From: Epiperipatus broadwayi
Taxonomy: Eukaryota > Onychophora > Udeonychophora > Euonychophora > Peripatidae
Assembly (NCBI GenBank): GCA_028023455.1
Contig: JAQFVV010006203.1
Location: 9,952,876 to 10,016,875, forward strand
Direction: 5' to 3'
DNA: 64,000 nt
The notes beneath the pieces are model-generated. The model did no database searches and was not told the DNA's origin. It saw nothing but the letters and a program-made list of their open reading frames with translations. The position numbers and the translations under genes are program-made. Shown here in pieces: positions 34,539 through 45,631 of the stretch (the stretch's first letter is position 1; each line of letters begins with the position of its first letter).

Positions 34539-37500
34539 ATGCATAACTGTAAACAGGTATTAATTTCTGTGATCAGTTTATCTAACATTTTAGCTATTAT
34601 AATTTTCATTTCAAAGTAATTATTTTATTCATTTAGGTATTATCAATAATGCATAGGCACTGTATGATGTGAACTTGTGTTTAAATTTGTAGTAAATACT
34701 CTACATTTTATACTTTTCAATCATTCCATTATATGGCATTATAACACAATGCATTAGATCAAAATTTTTAGCATTCTTTCAATAAAATAATCTTTCCATT
34801 TTAGCAAGTTGTTATTATTTAAATTCTTAGTAAATCATCAATTTTATTCTTTAGCCATTATATACATTTTCATAAAGCACATATATTCAGATTGAATTTA
34901 AGTAAACATTGTGTTGAACTTTTCTGTCTATCTACCCATAATGTTATCAACAATATACATTTCTAAATATATATGCATATCACTTCTTTTTTAAAAAAAA
35001 TATTTAATGCATAATGTATTATTCTGAAAATCACTGTTACATACACATTCTTTGTAGAAAACAAGTAAAAGAAGACTCTTGACTTGAAGCCATGGGTTTA
35101 TTTATACACTTTGTTTGTTGATGTAGCTTTATGATGTAATCAGCTCAAACATTGAGTAATTACTAGTTATCAAAACACAGATCAGTATTTCTGACATTTT
35201 TTTTTAGAATTTTAATTTTTAAAACAAAAAAGAAATACATCATTCTTCAATTTTAAAATCTTATACAGTAATCTTATATGCATAATAACCATACATGTAT
35301 ACATATATTCACACACACACACACACAGGTATAGTGAAAATACAATCAGTATTCAGCTATTTATATTGCTGTTAGATATAGGACAAGCAAAGTTATTTTG
35401 ACTAAAAAAATATGTCTTTAAACTTAAATATTTTAATTTGAACCAGTGACTGTTAAAACGGGATAATGAACTTCATTGTGTATTTTTCTGTCTTAAAGCA
35501 TAACAGAAAAAATAGATTGCAAACTTTTTTAAAAAATTAAATAAAAATAAAAACAAGTCACAAATTGTTATGTCCATTGATGTATTTTATAATAACTTAA
35601 ACTTAGATATAATAAAGTAAAATTAGACAAGATATAATTCTGACTCTTATTAAAAGAAAATGCATGTCCTGCAATGGATTCATAATGGTTGTTGTTTTTG
35701 ATGATGGTATATTAAATTAGAATTTTTTATAAATTTATTATGATATAAATAAATTAAATTTTGGGGTGATTTCCATGTATTAAGGCAAAATCATTATAGG
35801 TGGATGATGATCATACATTCATTTTTTATTACACATAAAGTCAAAAAAAATTGTGTGTATGTGGGTGCATAAATGTATACAAATATATATCACATATTTT
35901 AGTGATGTAGTTGATTTTTTTATTTATTAATTAATTTATTTATAATTAAAATTCAAAAAATAGTATATTTAATTAATTTTAAATTTGGAAAATATGTAAG
36001 CAAACAATGGGGAATTGATTGACATTTTTATAAAAATATGTTTGTATTTAAAAAAAACAATGCTTAGTCAAAAATTATCAGACAATAAAAAGACAAGTTA
36101 AGTACTTAATCATTAATGAATATAGTAGAAGGTTTTGCTCAATCAAAAGAGTACGGATATATTAATTAAAATTTAGAATCCACAGAACATATCACATTGG
36201 ATAACAAGTCAGAATAAGAGAGCAGAAATTATTGACAAAATGACTGCAGCATTGATAAACCTCCAAGTACTTGCCAATCAACTCTGCCAAAGAAATGACC
36301 AACTCTTCTGTGAAACTATAGACCAGTATATTCTTCTAAAGAACTACCCACTGAATTGATTACATGGCTACTTTTTCTGAAATCTATCTTTTACAAAGTA
36401 CAAGAAAGTTTGTTTAATTTTAATTCTATGATCCATTTATATTTAAAGTAATTCATTGTAAAACTTTTTATCTAATTGATTTTTTCATCTATTTACTTAT
36501 TATAATTTAGAGGTTTTGATTAATGATATATACACACTTGTATGTATAGGTATGGTGAATTTTAATAATGTAAAAACTAAGAATAGTTTATAATATAATT
36601 CTAATATTAACCTCTTTTTTGCTGATTATTTTATTACCTGAGTGAGCTAAAAGTCTAAACTTTTAATTGGTCAATTCACAAACTCAAGTGTCAAAATATA
36701 TTCATCTTTTAATATTATATTCACTTTAGTTTCATTTGTAAAAAGTATATTAATAATTTGTCAGGTTATGAAAGTGAACGAAAGTTTTTTCAAAAATAAA
36801 TTTTTATTTATAATTATAAAAATATTCGATAGTGGCAAATCTAAAATGAATGTTATTCACCAATCAAAAAGTTTTGCTGACGTAAGTGATTTCTTTCCCA
36901 ATTTTACGTTGCGGATAAGTAAATAATTTTTGCTAAAGTCTTAACTATTTTTCTAAAATAATTTTATTTTTAGCATATTTTATCAAAATAATTTATAATT
37001 TGTCAAAAAATTCTTTTAAAATGGTCTAAAACATTTGTTTATCATTTTCGAAATGAAAGAAAAGAAATCATAAGTCTTTAGTTATTGACAACCATTTTCT
37101 TTGTTATCCAAATTTAACAGCCAATCAGATTCAAGAAAAGACCACCTTCTTTTGTTAGACCTTTAACATTAGTTTTATTGATTTTTTTACTTGTAAAATA
37201 ATTCAAGAGAGGGCAGCATCTTACGGAACATTTTTTAACCTTTAAAAAAAACGCAAAATCTTAATGGTAGTGTTAAAAATGCCCGATTTAGAGTGACTGG
37301 AAGCCATCACATTTTTAGCTGTAACTAGCAAAAAGCAGGTTAAGGTACTAAAATAAATATATTGAGGATGGTGTTAGGCAAAAGAAATTACTGAGAGAGA
37401 TTAAATATAATTTGCTGTTATATGAGGGAAAACCTCGAAAGTACTAGGCCTAGATTAATTTAATTTAATTGTTTTTGTTATTACTGACAGCTTCTTCTTC

Positions 37501-37620
37501 AGCATGTTAAAGCACTTATATATACTACTACTATTAATAAAAAAATTTAGCATTGTATATAATTGATTGATTAATAATTCTAAGAATATAATTCCTAAAG
37601 CAAAGAAATAATATAATTTA
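34539..37620. other. Intron sequence with one weak coding-like patch
   Basis: Mostly plain AT-rich sequence with a short CA repeat at 35310-35328. At about 36220-36355 the plus strand has a non-AT patch reading EIIDKMTAALINLQVLANQL, followed by CQRNDQLF. It matches no family I can name and has no supporting splice sites. It may be a worn transposon fragment. Confidence 0.35.
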
Positions 37621-37626
37621 TCAAAT

Positions 37627-38010
37627 TTCATGTGGATGTCAAAAATTATATATCTGTGAATTGAGGTGTTCTGTGGAAAAAAGATTGAAGGAGCATCAAT
37701 TATTATATAATCAAATTAAAAATAATGTAAATAGTCAATTTGGTACAGCTTCAGTATTCTTTGACCATGAAAAAACTTGTAATTATGGATTTACATTTAA
37801 TAGTAATGAAATAAAAATAATAATGAAAGAAAGGAATCATAAAAAGAGGAAAATTAAAGAGGCAATTTTGATCCATAAATAGAAGAATGATGTTATTAAT
37901 AGGCAAGTTGCAAATATGGCCATACACAGCTTATGGAAATATACATAACATTAAATTTTAAAAAAATTTGAAACTAAAGCTGATGAGGATTACTACGTAA
38001 TCGAAAACGC
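37627..38010 (+). pseudogene. Penelope-like element, GIY-YIG domain fragment
   Basis: The plus strand reads CGCQKLYICELRCSVEKRLK, then EHQ. This is a decayed GIY-YIG start (Cx-x-YIGET-RSVEKRLKEH). The 73-codon frame continues to KERNHKKRKIKEAILIHK and, past a stop, NDVINRQVANM, the closing helix pattern of these nucleases. After it comes GATGAGGATTACTACGTAAT followed by CGAAAACG, which resembles the 3' untranslated signature next to many Penelope-like elements. The element is 5'-truncated, with no reverse transcriptase part found upstream. Confidence 0.65.
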
Positions 38011-38457
38011 TTCAAAAAAATTTAAACTACAATATTGTTTATACCATTAAGTATTTGTTTATATATATATAACAATAAAAAATCAATATAACAGTAATTA
38101 ACTATTATATATAGTCTTTCGATCCACAGAAGTACTTTTGATTAATTCATTAACCCTCCTCAACTGCTTTTAAATTCAAAAAACATAATGGAAGCAAACA
38201 TCATCAAGTCAAGTCCCATGAATCTTGAATTTTAATGCTAGCAGCTTAGCTATTAATTATATTTTATTTCTATTTATATATATCTAACCAGACAAATCTT
38301 ACAAATTTGTAATACATCCTCAAAGCTCGGTATAAACTTGAACGATTTTTCAGGATAAATTTTTTTAGAATTCCTGATTTATCAGATGACTATAAATTTT
38401 GACTGCCTGAATATCAACACAAAAATAAGGAGCCATTTATTCTGTTTATAAGTATTA

Positions 38458-38583
38458 CTTACAACAAATATGATTTTGAAGCTTGGATGTTTTAGCTATT
38501 GGTCATATGCATATATACTATATAAAAAATGTATATTACCAATTGCTAAAACATTTAAATTCCAAAATCAAATTGGTTGTAAG
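38458..38583. mobile_element. Foldback of about 126 bp
   Basis: CTTACAACAAATATGATTTT and TGTTTTAGCTATTGGT pair with ACCAATTGCTAAAACA and AAAATCAAATTGGTTGTAAG. The loop is a short AT-rich spacer. Confidence 0.75.
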
Positions 38584-38802
38584 AAAAACATATCATCAGA
38601 AAGTCTGATTATCATTTAGGTGTTTGAAATGTTTAAATGTTTCATTGTTTAGGTATTTCAAGTTTCTATAACACTTGAAGAACAAGAGTTTTTTGACCTG
38701 GAAAGTTTTACACACTTCAAGATATTGAATAAACTTTAAGAAGTATGTCACAAATCTAAAAGATTTGATTGGTTGTAAATATTTATTAGGCATACAAATC
38801 AA

Positions 38803-38874
38803 TATATATATATATATATATATATGCCCATAGTCATATATATATGCGCCCATATTCATATATATATATATATA
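38803..38874. repeat. TA microsatellite broken by GCCCATA-type inserts
   Basis: Three TA runs are separated by GCCCATAGTCATA and GCGCCCATATTCATA. It ends about 25 bp before the acceptor of the next exon, so it sits where the polypyrimidine tract and branch point would be. Confidence 0.85.
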
Positions 38875-38899
38875 TAATATGTATAATATACGTTTTCAG

Positions 38900-39024
38900 A
38901 TTCTTATCCTAGTTGGTAGTATCACCTGTTACTTTGGAATATTAACAAGTTTTAGCCCCAGTTACATGTGGATATTAATTTTTCGCTTTTTAGTGGGAGG
39001 AGGAATCGCTGGTGGATCTCAATC
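38900..39024 (+). CDS. SVOP-like: SVOP-like MFS transporter, internal exon d (TM3-TM4)
   Basis: This exon has 125 bases: 41 codons plus two bases of a split serine codon. It lies between a CGTTTTCAG acceptor and a GTAAGC donor. It starts ILILVGSITCYFGILTSF, then SPSYMWILIFRFLVGGG and IAGGSQ. This matches SVOP, where TM3 is followed by a short loop, then WxLxxRxLVGxGIGGxxQS in TM4. The RFLVGGGIAGGSQS segment is the conserved R-x-x-x-G glycine-rich helix of sugar-porter-like MFS proteins. The split codon (TC + G) joins the exon at 55395 in frame. Confidence 0.92.
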
Positions 39025-40942
39025 GTAAGCCCACTTTTCTAAAATAATATGTGCATCTAAATATTTATAACAACCTTTATTTTAATTCAAATGCTAAATA
39101 ATTTTAATCATAGAATAAATGTAGACTATAACTTATTTTCAACAGATGTAATTGACTATTAAAATATTTATATCATATAAACAAAAAATTAAAATCGTGC
39201 TTGCATTTGTCACAATTAATAAAACATATCTAGCAAGATTAAATACTTCAAAACTTTTTGGTCCTGTTTGGAAAAAATTTTGATATTCGAAACCATGTTT
39301 GTTTTGTTGTCTTTTTACTTAGAATATTATTATTAAATAAATAATTCATCAAACAGGTTGTCCATTACCAATCAGAGAATTAAAAATACAGATATTCTAA
39401 TCAATGCATCCTCTACAATAAAAACTTAACCAAAAGTTATGTATTGAATGTAAATTTGCGACAACAAAAAACTATTTTACAAATAAGATCAAAGTAAAAC
39501 AGCATATATAAAATTTAATACAGAAAAACTAAAATAACCCATGGAGTACAAAACCGATCTTTTTAATTTTAATTCGGTAATAAATCAAAAGTACTCATAA
39601 GAATTAATACAAAAAATGGCTGAATTATTACAAGAATCTGGTATTAATTAAAAAATAAAACTAATAACAAATTAAAATAACTGCTTCAGAATCAAGGACT
39701 AGCTTACAAGAAAATGCTTCAATATTGTGATAGATTGGAGGGACTTGTCTTTCAAAGAAGGCCTGATACAGATAGTCCTATAATTTAGTCTCTAATGTAA
39801 ATTGAATCAAAGTGAATATACTTTTCAGATTTATAAAGATAAATATTGATGGGATTTTAAGTTAATGATTACTTTAAATAGTTCAAAATTTTTTACAAAT
39901 ATCCTATGAACAAAAAATTATCAGTAAAATAAATAAAACAAATTTACTAGTAAAATAACATTATTGATATATGGTGCAATATTACAAAGAATAATAATGT
40001 CACTAACAAAATCAATTGTATTGTCAATTTTAAATAGGAGTGGAAATTTCATCATTTAAAATTTTTAAATTGTCAACCTAAATACAAAATAAACATTACA
40101 CAAATAGAAGGTATCACAATATCTTATATTATCAAAAATATGACAATATAAAAAAATTTTAAACTCAGATCTTTGATTTTTTTTAGAAACTAATTAATTC
40201 CAATTGGTATTTCCAAGAGTAGTATAGTTATGTCATCTCAGACACATATTTGGCATCTATTTTTATAGCGGCTGTGTCAAAGAAAGTATTAGATGTACGA
40301 GTAGCATTTGTATCAGTTTGATTTCAGCATAAGTAGAATATGTTACTAAATAAAAATTTATCAAATATTCTGAAAGAAAAATTTATACAAGATACGAAAT
40401 TAGACTTATCCTAGTTATAATTACGAATAGCTTAAGATTATTTTAATTAAGTAGTAATTTGGCATTTGACATTATAGTGAAAATATTATAGATTTAGCAA
40501 ATCATTATAAAGTTGAGTAGTTTTATAAAACAAAGTATGATTTTTAACTTTATTTATTTCACAAAATATAAACCTGTGCTGAATCAAAAATTTACATTTA
40601 CCCAGCTCCACGAGATTTGAATATATGCTAGATAGTTTGAACAATATTTAATATAGACTTTCACTTAAAATTTTTAGTATAATTTCGACTTTGTTAAAAT
40701 GAAGTGTAATTATGGTGAAGTAATTTTTGAAATTGTTTCCAATTTTTGAAATAAATGTACCATAAAGCACCCTATTCTTGTTAAAAATTTTCACTGTAAT
40801 TTTTTTTGTTGCTGGTTAACATTAAGATTGGGACTTTTGTCCTTAAGATACTGCAATAAAAATATTTATCCTAGTTGAGATAATATATTTATCCTAATTA
40901 ATTACTAATTATAAATTTATTAAACGCACATTGATTATGTAA
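39025..40942. other. Start of the 16.4 kb intron, nothing recognised
   Basis: AT-rich sequence after the GTAAGC donor. No transposon or exon motif was seen. Confidence 0.4.
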
Positions 40943-41219
40943 GTAATATTTACTGAGGCTATAGCCTCAATAATATGCGTATAAAATGCGATAGTAGGGA
41001 CCTCTACAGGTTTTAACCACAAGCTTAAGCTATAGCCTCGATAATATGCGTATAAAATGCAATAGTAGGGACCTCTACAGGTTTTTACCACAAGCTTACG
41101 CTATGGAAGAAAAGACCTCTTTTCTTCCATAGCGTAAGCTTGTGGTTAAAACCTGTAGAGGTCCCTACTATCGCATTTTATACGCATATTATCGAGGCTA
41201 TAGCCTCAGTAAATATTAC
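40943..41219. mobile_element. Long hairpin element with a tandemly duplicated arm
   Basis: The ends are GTAATATTTACTGAGGCTAT and its near-perfect inverse at 41200-41219. The right arm (about 41117-41219) pairs with the left arm almost base for base. The centre is GGAAGAAAAGA-CC-TCTTTTCTTCC near 41116. The left arm contains a 70 bp unit twice (40959-41028 and 41029-41098), while the right arm has it once. GC content is higher than in the flanks. The near-identity of the arms suggests a recent insertion or gene conversion between arms. Confidence 0.9.
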
Positions 41220-42624
41220 CTAATTAATTAGCTAAAGTTAAATTCTAGAGCTATCATCATGTGATTTAAGGAGAAAATTTATAATAATTATTTTTTTGTA
41301 TATGAGAAAGAATAAAAATTATTACAAATGAAAGTCCAATATAATTTTAAAAGAAATATGATCAGTTAGTACATACAAATTACTAATGGTAAATAGAAAC
41401 CAAAAGAAATGTTTAAAAAAATCAATAAAAGGAAGAGTAGAGAGAAAATAAGATAATTCTTCTAAATTAAAGAAATCATGCATAATGGTATAGAAACATT
41501 CAAGAAAGCAGATAATGTTTTTCATCAAGATAATATGTTTTATGTGGTTTAGAGGTGTAACAGAGTGGCAGACAATCGAAGTCTGTCAAAAATCAAAAAA
41601 GCAAAAAATTACTGATAGAGGAGTATCATTTAAACTCTCTGTATCTGCAAATAAAATAAAGGGTAGCATGAAAATGAGTTATTATCCAATCAGATTACTG
41701 GTGCATGTCAAATGATTTTTGGTGTGGTGACAGATCATGTTAGATTTGGATAGCTTTTCAATTCAATGATTACATCTTATTAATGCTATATTAATATATA
41801 TATAAATTCAAGTAATATCAAATCATCAAAGTGCCAACCATAATTTTTGAAATGTTTTAAAAATATATTGTTTTATTTAAAAAATTAAGGCATAGATTTC
41901 AATCTCAATTGTCTTGTTAAACACCCATAAGAAAAGACATAAATATGTGTTAATAACAGAACAATAAACAATCTTTAAATAAATCATAAAGGGAAAAAGG
42001 AGCTAATATTTACAAGGCTTGTCAAATTCCAAATGATAACTGTTCATGATTTTAATAGCTTTTAACCTCAATACTCACAGAGCAATAATTGAATAGTTAA
42101 CTATGTTGACAATGGATTTCTTATCTGAAAAAAAGTTTATAAGATTATTTGAAACTTAAAACATTCTAAGTTTTAACTTGAATTCGAATTCTAACAAGGC
42201 ATGACAGAGAAAATGTCCCAATTTTTATGCCATTAAACTTTTCTGTATGTATAATACATATTCACACTGACATATAAATAATAAATACAGGATCATTTTT
42301 AACGTTATATGTAACTAATGAATCAAATGTTAATAAACATTCCAGCATCAAAATGCAAATGACCTTTGCATTAGTTGAACATGATATATATATATAATAA
42401 TTAACAAAGCTAGTATGTTTTTTTAAAATAAGAGTGTAAACACAGCTTCATAATGTTAGGAAATAATAGTGTATTTATTGTATTACAAATATTTGATTAT
42501 GCGTGAGCTTCAAAATGAGCAAGAGATAAATTCTTCTGTAAAACTTAAAACAATACTTTATATATATGAGGCTGTTTTTACTTTTGGATAGTAATTGGTT
42601 TTATGTTTATTTGAAAACTTTACT
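41220..42624. other. Intron sequence, nothing recognised
   Basis: Overlapping 60-70 codon frames on both strands at 41322-41715 have no recognisable domain. They are probably chance. Confidence 0.35.
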
Positions 42625-42746
42625 GGATTAGTTCATGCTTATATATATATATATATATTGAACCAACTGCCTCTTCTGAACATATGGATTAGTTCATGCT
42701 TATATATATATATATATATTGAACCAACTGCCTCTTCTGAACAATA
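42625..42746 (+). repeat. 61 bp tandem duplication across the LTR-like boundary
   Basis: GGATTAGTTCATGCTTATAT, a TA run and TGAACCAACTGCCTCTTCTG appear twice, at 42625-42685 and 42686-42746. The first copy contains only the first 24-25 bases of the LTR-like repeat. It is a local duplication of the insertion junction. Confidence 0.9.
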
Positions 42747-44499
42747 AACTACCACTTAAAATTTACTAATGAAATACGGGAAACAACAACAACCATCGAC
42801 AAATAAAAATATTAACTTATATTTTATTATACTTTGTCCTCCCAAACTTCCCTTCCAGAAAATGGTTGGTTTTCAGGTAAAGTGTCAACTATCATCAGTA
42901 GCGAACTATCAATAACATTCAACACTCGACTACCAAATATCCACCAATCAAATAAACACTTTATTTTTATTTTTTTAAAGAAGAAAGAAAAATCCCTTAG
43001 GCACCAGCTTATTACATTAGAATTAGCATGTCTATCTGATCAGCATACTTTGGTACCTGAAAAATCCCCACTAGCTCAATCGGTTTCCAACCACCCACTA
43101 ATAGACAAACAAAAGGTATCTTAAATGCCCCCTCTAAGCTACTACTACTTTTTAAAAAAACTAAAATAATTTCCCTGAACCATTCAAAATAATACGTCAA
43201 TCCTTTAAAACTAATAATAACAACATTATACTGAATGCCAAAACATTTATAGATTTAACTTAGCGAATCTTTTCTGAAATACTATTATTAATAATTAGAT
43301 TTTTTCCCTCCTACTTTTATTAAGAAAATGAATATTTATACTTACCCGCATGTATCAAAATAAACATAAATATTTTAAGAAAAATAATTTAAGTGTTTTT
43401 TTTATTTAAAATAAATTAATCATTTTATCTTATAATGAAACACACACACTTCTTTTTTAAAGATTAAAATAAAGCATTTTAGTATATTACTTTAGCAAAT
43501 AAATTATACACGTTACATCATATTTTATTTCTTTTTTTTTTTTTAAGTTTAAAAAAATCAAATTACACATATGTGCATGCCATTGTTTCAAAAATATTAT
43601 TTAATAATAGCTGATTTTACTTATTTTTATTATTGCAAATATTATCTTTTGAAGTTTAAAGTTTATTCTTTTTTTTTTAATTTATAAAGTTCAAAGTTCT
43701 TTTAATAAAGTCTATCTTTTATTTTAAGAAGAAATCGGGAATGTTAAGATATCAAAGTCAAATAATTACCTAGGATTTTTTAATACAATGGAAACAGCAT
43801 AATGGAATTATTTTTTAACTCATCAATGATCGGTAAATGACTCCTCCATAGATTCTGTGACATGGTATAATTTTTGTGGCTGGTTTGGCATACCTGCACT
43901 CCATTGTTCATTTAGTCTATTTAAACATGATCACTTTCCAAACTAATTGTAGGTCTTAATTGCATAGAGTGGCTTCGGTCAACTGCACACTATGTTGTTT
44001 TTAACAGTGCAACATTTTTTGGAAATATTACTTCAAGAAATATTTTATTAAAATGAGAAAGTCAGACCAAGAATGATCAAAAGTTGGGATATTTATACTA
44101 TTTTAAACAATGGTCAACTTTATTAGCAGCAGCGTCTTTCGTCTTGTGAAATAAAATCAGCTTTTGCTTCTAATTTTTATTAAAAATTACATACACACAA
44201 GCACATATATTTAATTATTTTATTATAAGATAAAACGAAATCTCTTTATTATTTTATTATAAATTCATTTAAAGAATATTAAATCATTTTTTTATTACAA
44301 GACTTTTTTCCCTCTCTTTTAAACAAAAAAAATCTTATTATTTTAAACAGCGTTTACAGTTTATTTTATTTAATAACAAATTCCCCCTCTCCCCCCTGGC
44401 TCTTTAGTTTTTAAATTTTATTCTCTTAATTTTAATTTTTTATAATTTAAAACATGGGACTCATACAAAATTAATTAACTGTCAATGTACTTTGGTACA
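42720..44499 (+). repeat. LTR-like long direct repeat, left copy (1.78 kb)
   Basis: Starts TGAACCAACTGCCTCTTCTG and ends ATGTACTTTGGTACA, so it has TG...CA ends. It matches 45632-47389 collinearly, at about 95% identity by eye, with small indels. An ATAT run lies just outside each outer end, compatible with a target-site duplication but low in information because both are TA-rich. Neither copy holds a recognisable protein domain. The 96- and 88-codon frames near the start are equivalent to one another and unassigned. Confidence 0.85.
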
Positions 44500-45069
44500 T
44501 TATCTCCATCCCTCTTCTGAAACTAAAATATCATTCTGAGCATTTTAGTTTTCCCAGAATTTAAACCTATAAACAATCTAGTTTTATTTATTTAACATTT
44601 GTTTAACTGTACACATGTATTCTTATTTATTCACTATAATTTTCATCCCAGTATAATTCTATTCTATAACCAATCAGGCGGCTCTTTCTTTCTATCCAAT
44701 CTATCTACCATTATTTTAACCAAACACACAAAAAAAAAACATTTGAAATTTCCAAACATATATACAGTCAACCTCCACCCTCTTAGTTCTATTTCTATGC
44801 ATCATGTTCATCTATCTTTCTCATTCGGAGTGTGTTTTATTTTTCTATTTTAAAAAATTACGTTTCTACATTCTAACATCCACGAAAATCAACTTTTTAT
44901 CATACACCAAAGCTAGCCTGTTTAAAAAAAAAATACAAGTACTACCAATACCTTTCTTAAACTTCTCTTCAACAAATATCCTTTATATTAACAACAGTCA
45001 ACTTTGACCCACCATCTAAACAACTAACTACAATTCAAGTTGTTTATTCTATTTAAACCACCAATTTCA
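44500..45069 (+). other. Spacer between the LTR-like repeats, no gag/pol seen
   Basis: C- and T-rich on the plus strand compared with its surroundings. Three overlapping frames of 67-112 codons have no retroviral or other domain. I saw no clear primer binding site just after 44499. Confidence 0.5.
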
Positions 45070-45612
45070 AGCCACATCGATTCATCAAATGAATTCCCAA
45101 CTATGTTTAATAGTAATCCTATCATTTGCTATGACTATTTTCAGGCTCCTTTAAATCTCTACATAATGTCCAATTGTCCTTTACATTGGTCCTACGATAA
45201 TGTGCAAACAACCATTCAACTATGGTCCTATCACTTAAACAACTAGATTTTGGGTCACATTACTGCGCCTATTAAATGTCCAACTATCTACGTTAGTGCA
45301 CCAAATGCCCTTCTAAACTACAACTTCTATCAGCTCCTACACTTTAAACATCAAATTTCAGGCCACATTACTGCACCTAATAAATGTCCAACTATCTACA
45401 TTAATGCACCGTATGCCCCTCTAATCTACAACTTCCATCAGTTCCTCCACTTAAATTGTCAAATTTCAGGCCATGTTACTGCACCTAATAAACATCCAAC
45501 TATCTACGTTAATGTTCTGTATGCCCCTCCAAACTATAACTTCTGTCGGTACTTCCACTCAAAATGTCTAGTTCTCGAGCCACGCTGATGCACCAAATGA
45601 ACCAGTTTTGTG
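45070..45612 (+). repeat. 108 bp minisatellite between the LTR-like repeats
   Basis: Three well-preserved units begin at 45253, 45361 and 45469, spaced exactly 108 bp apart. A fourth start is at 45577, and degenerate units at 45070 and 45144. Because 108 is a multiple of three, one frame stays open and gives a 36-residue repeat beginning GHITAPNKCPTIYINAPYAP. The GCCAC-TGATG-CACCAAATGA wording continues up to the edge of the right direct repeat. An open frame without any other support is not enough to call a protein. Confidence 0.85.
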
Positions 45613-45631
45613 CCACGTTGATGTGCCAAAT

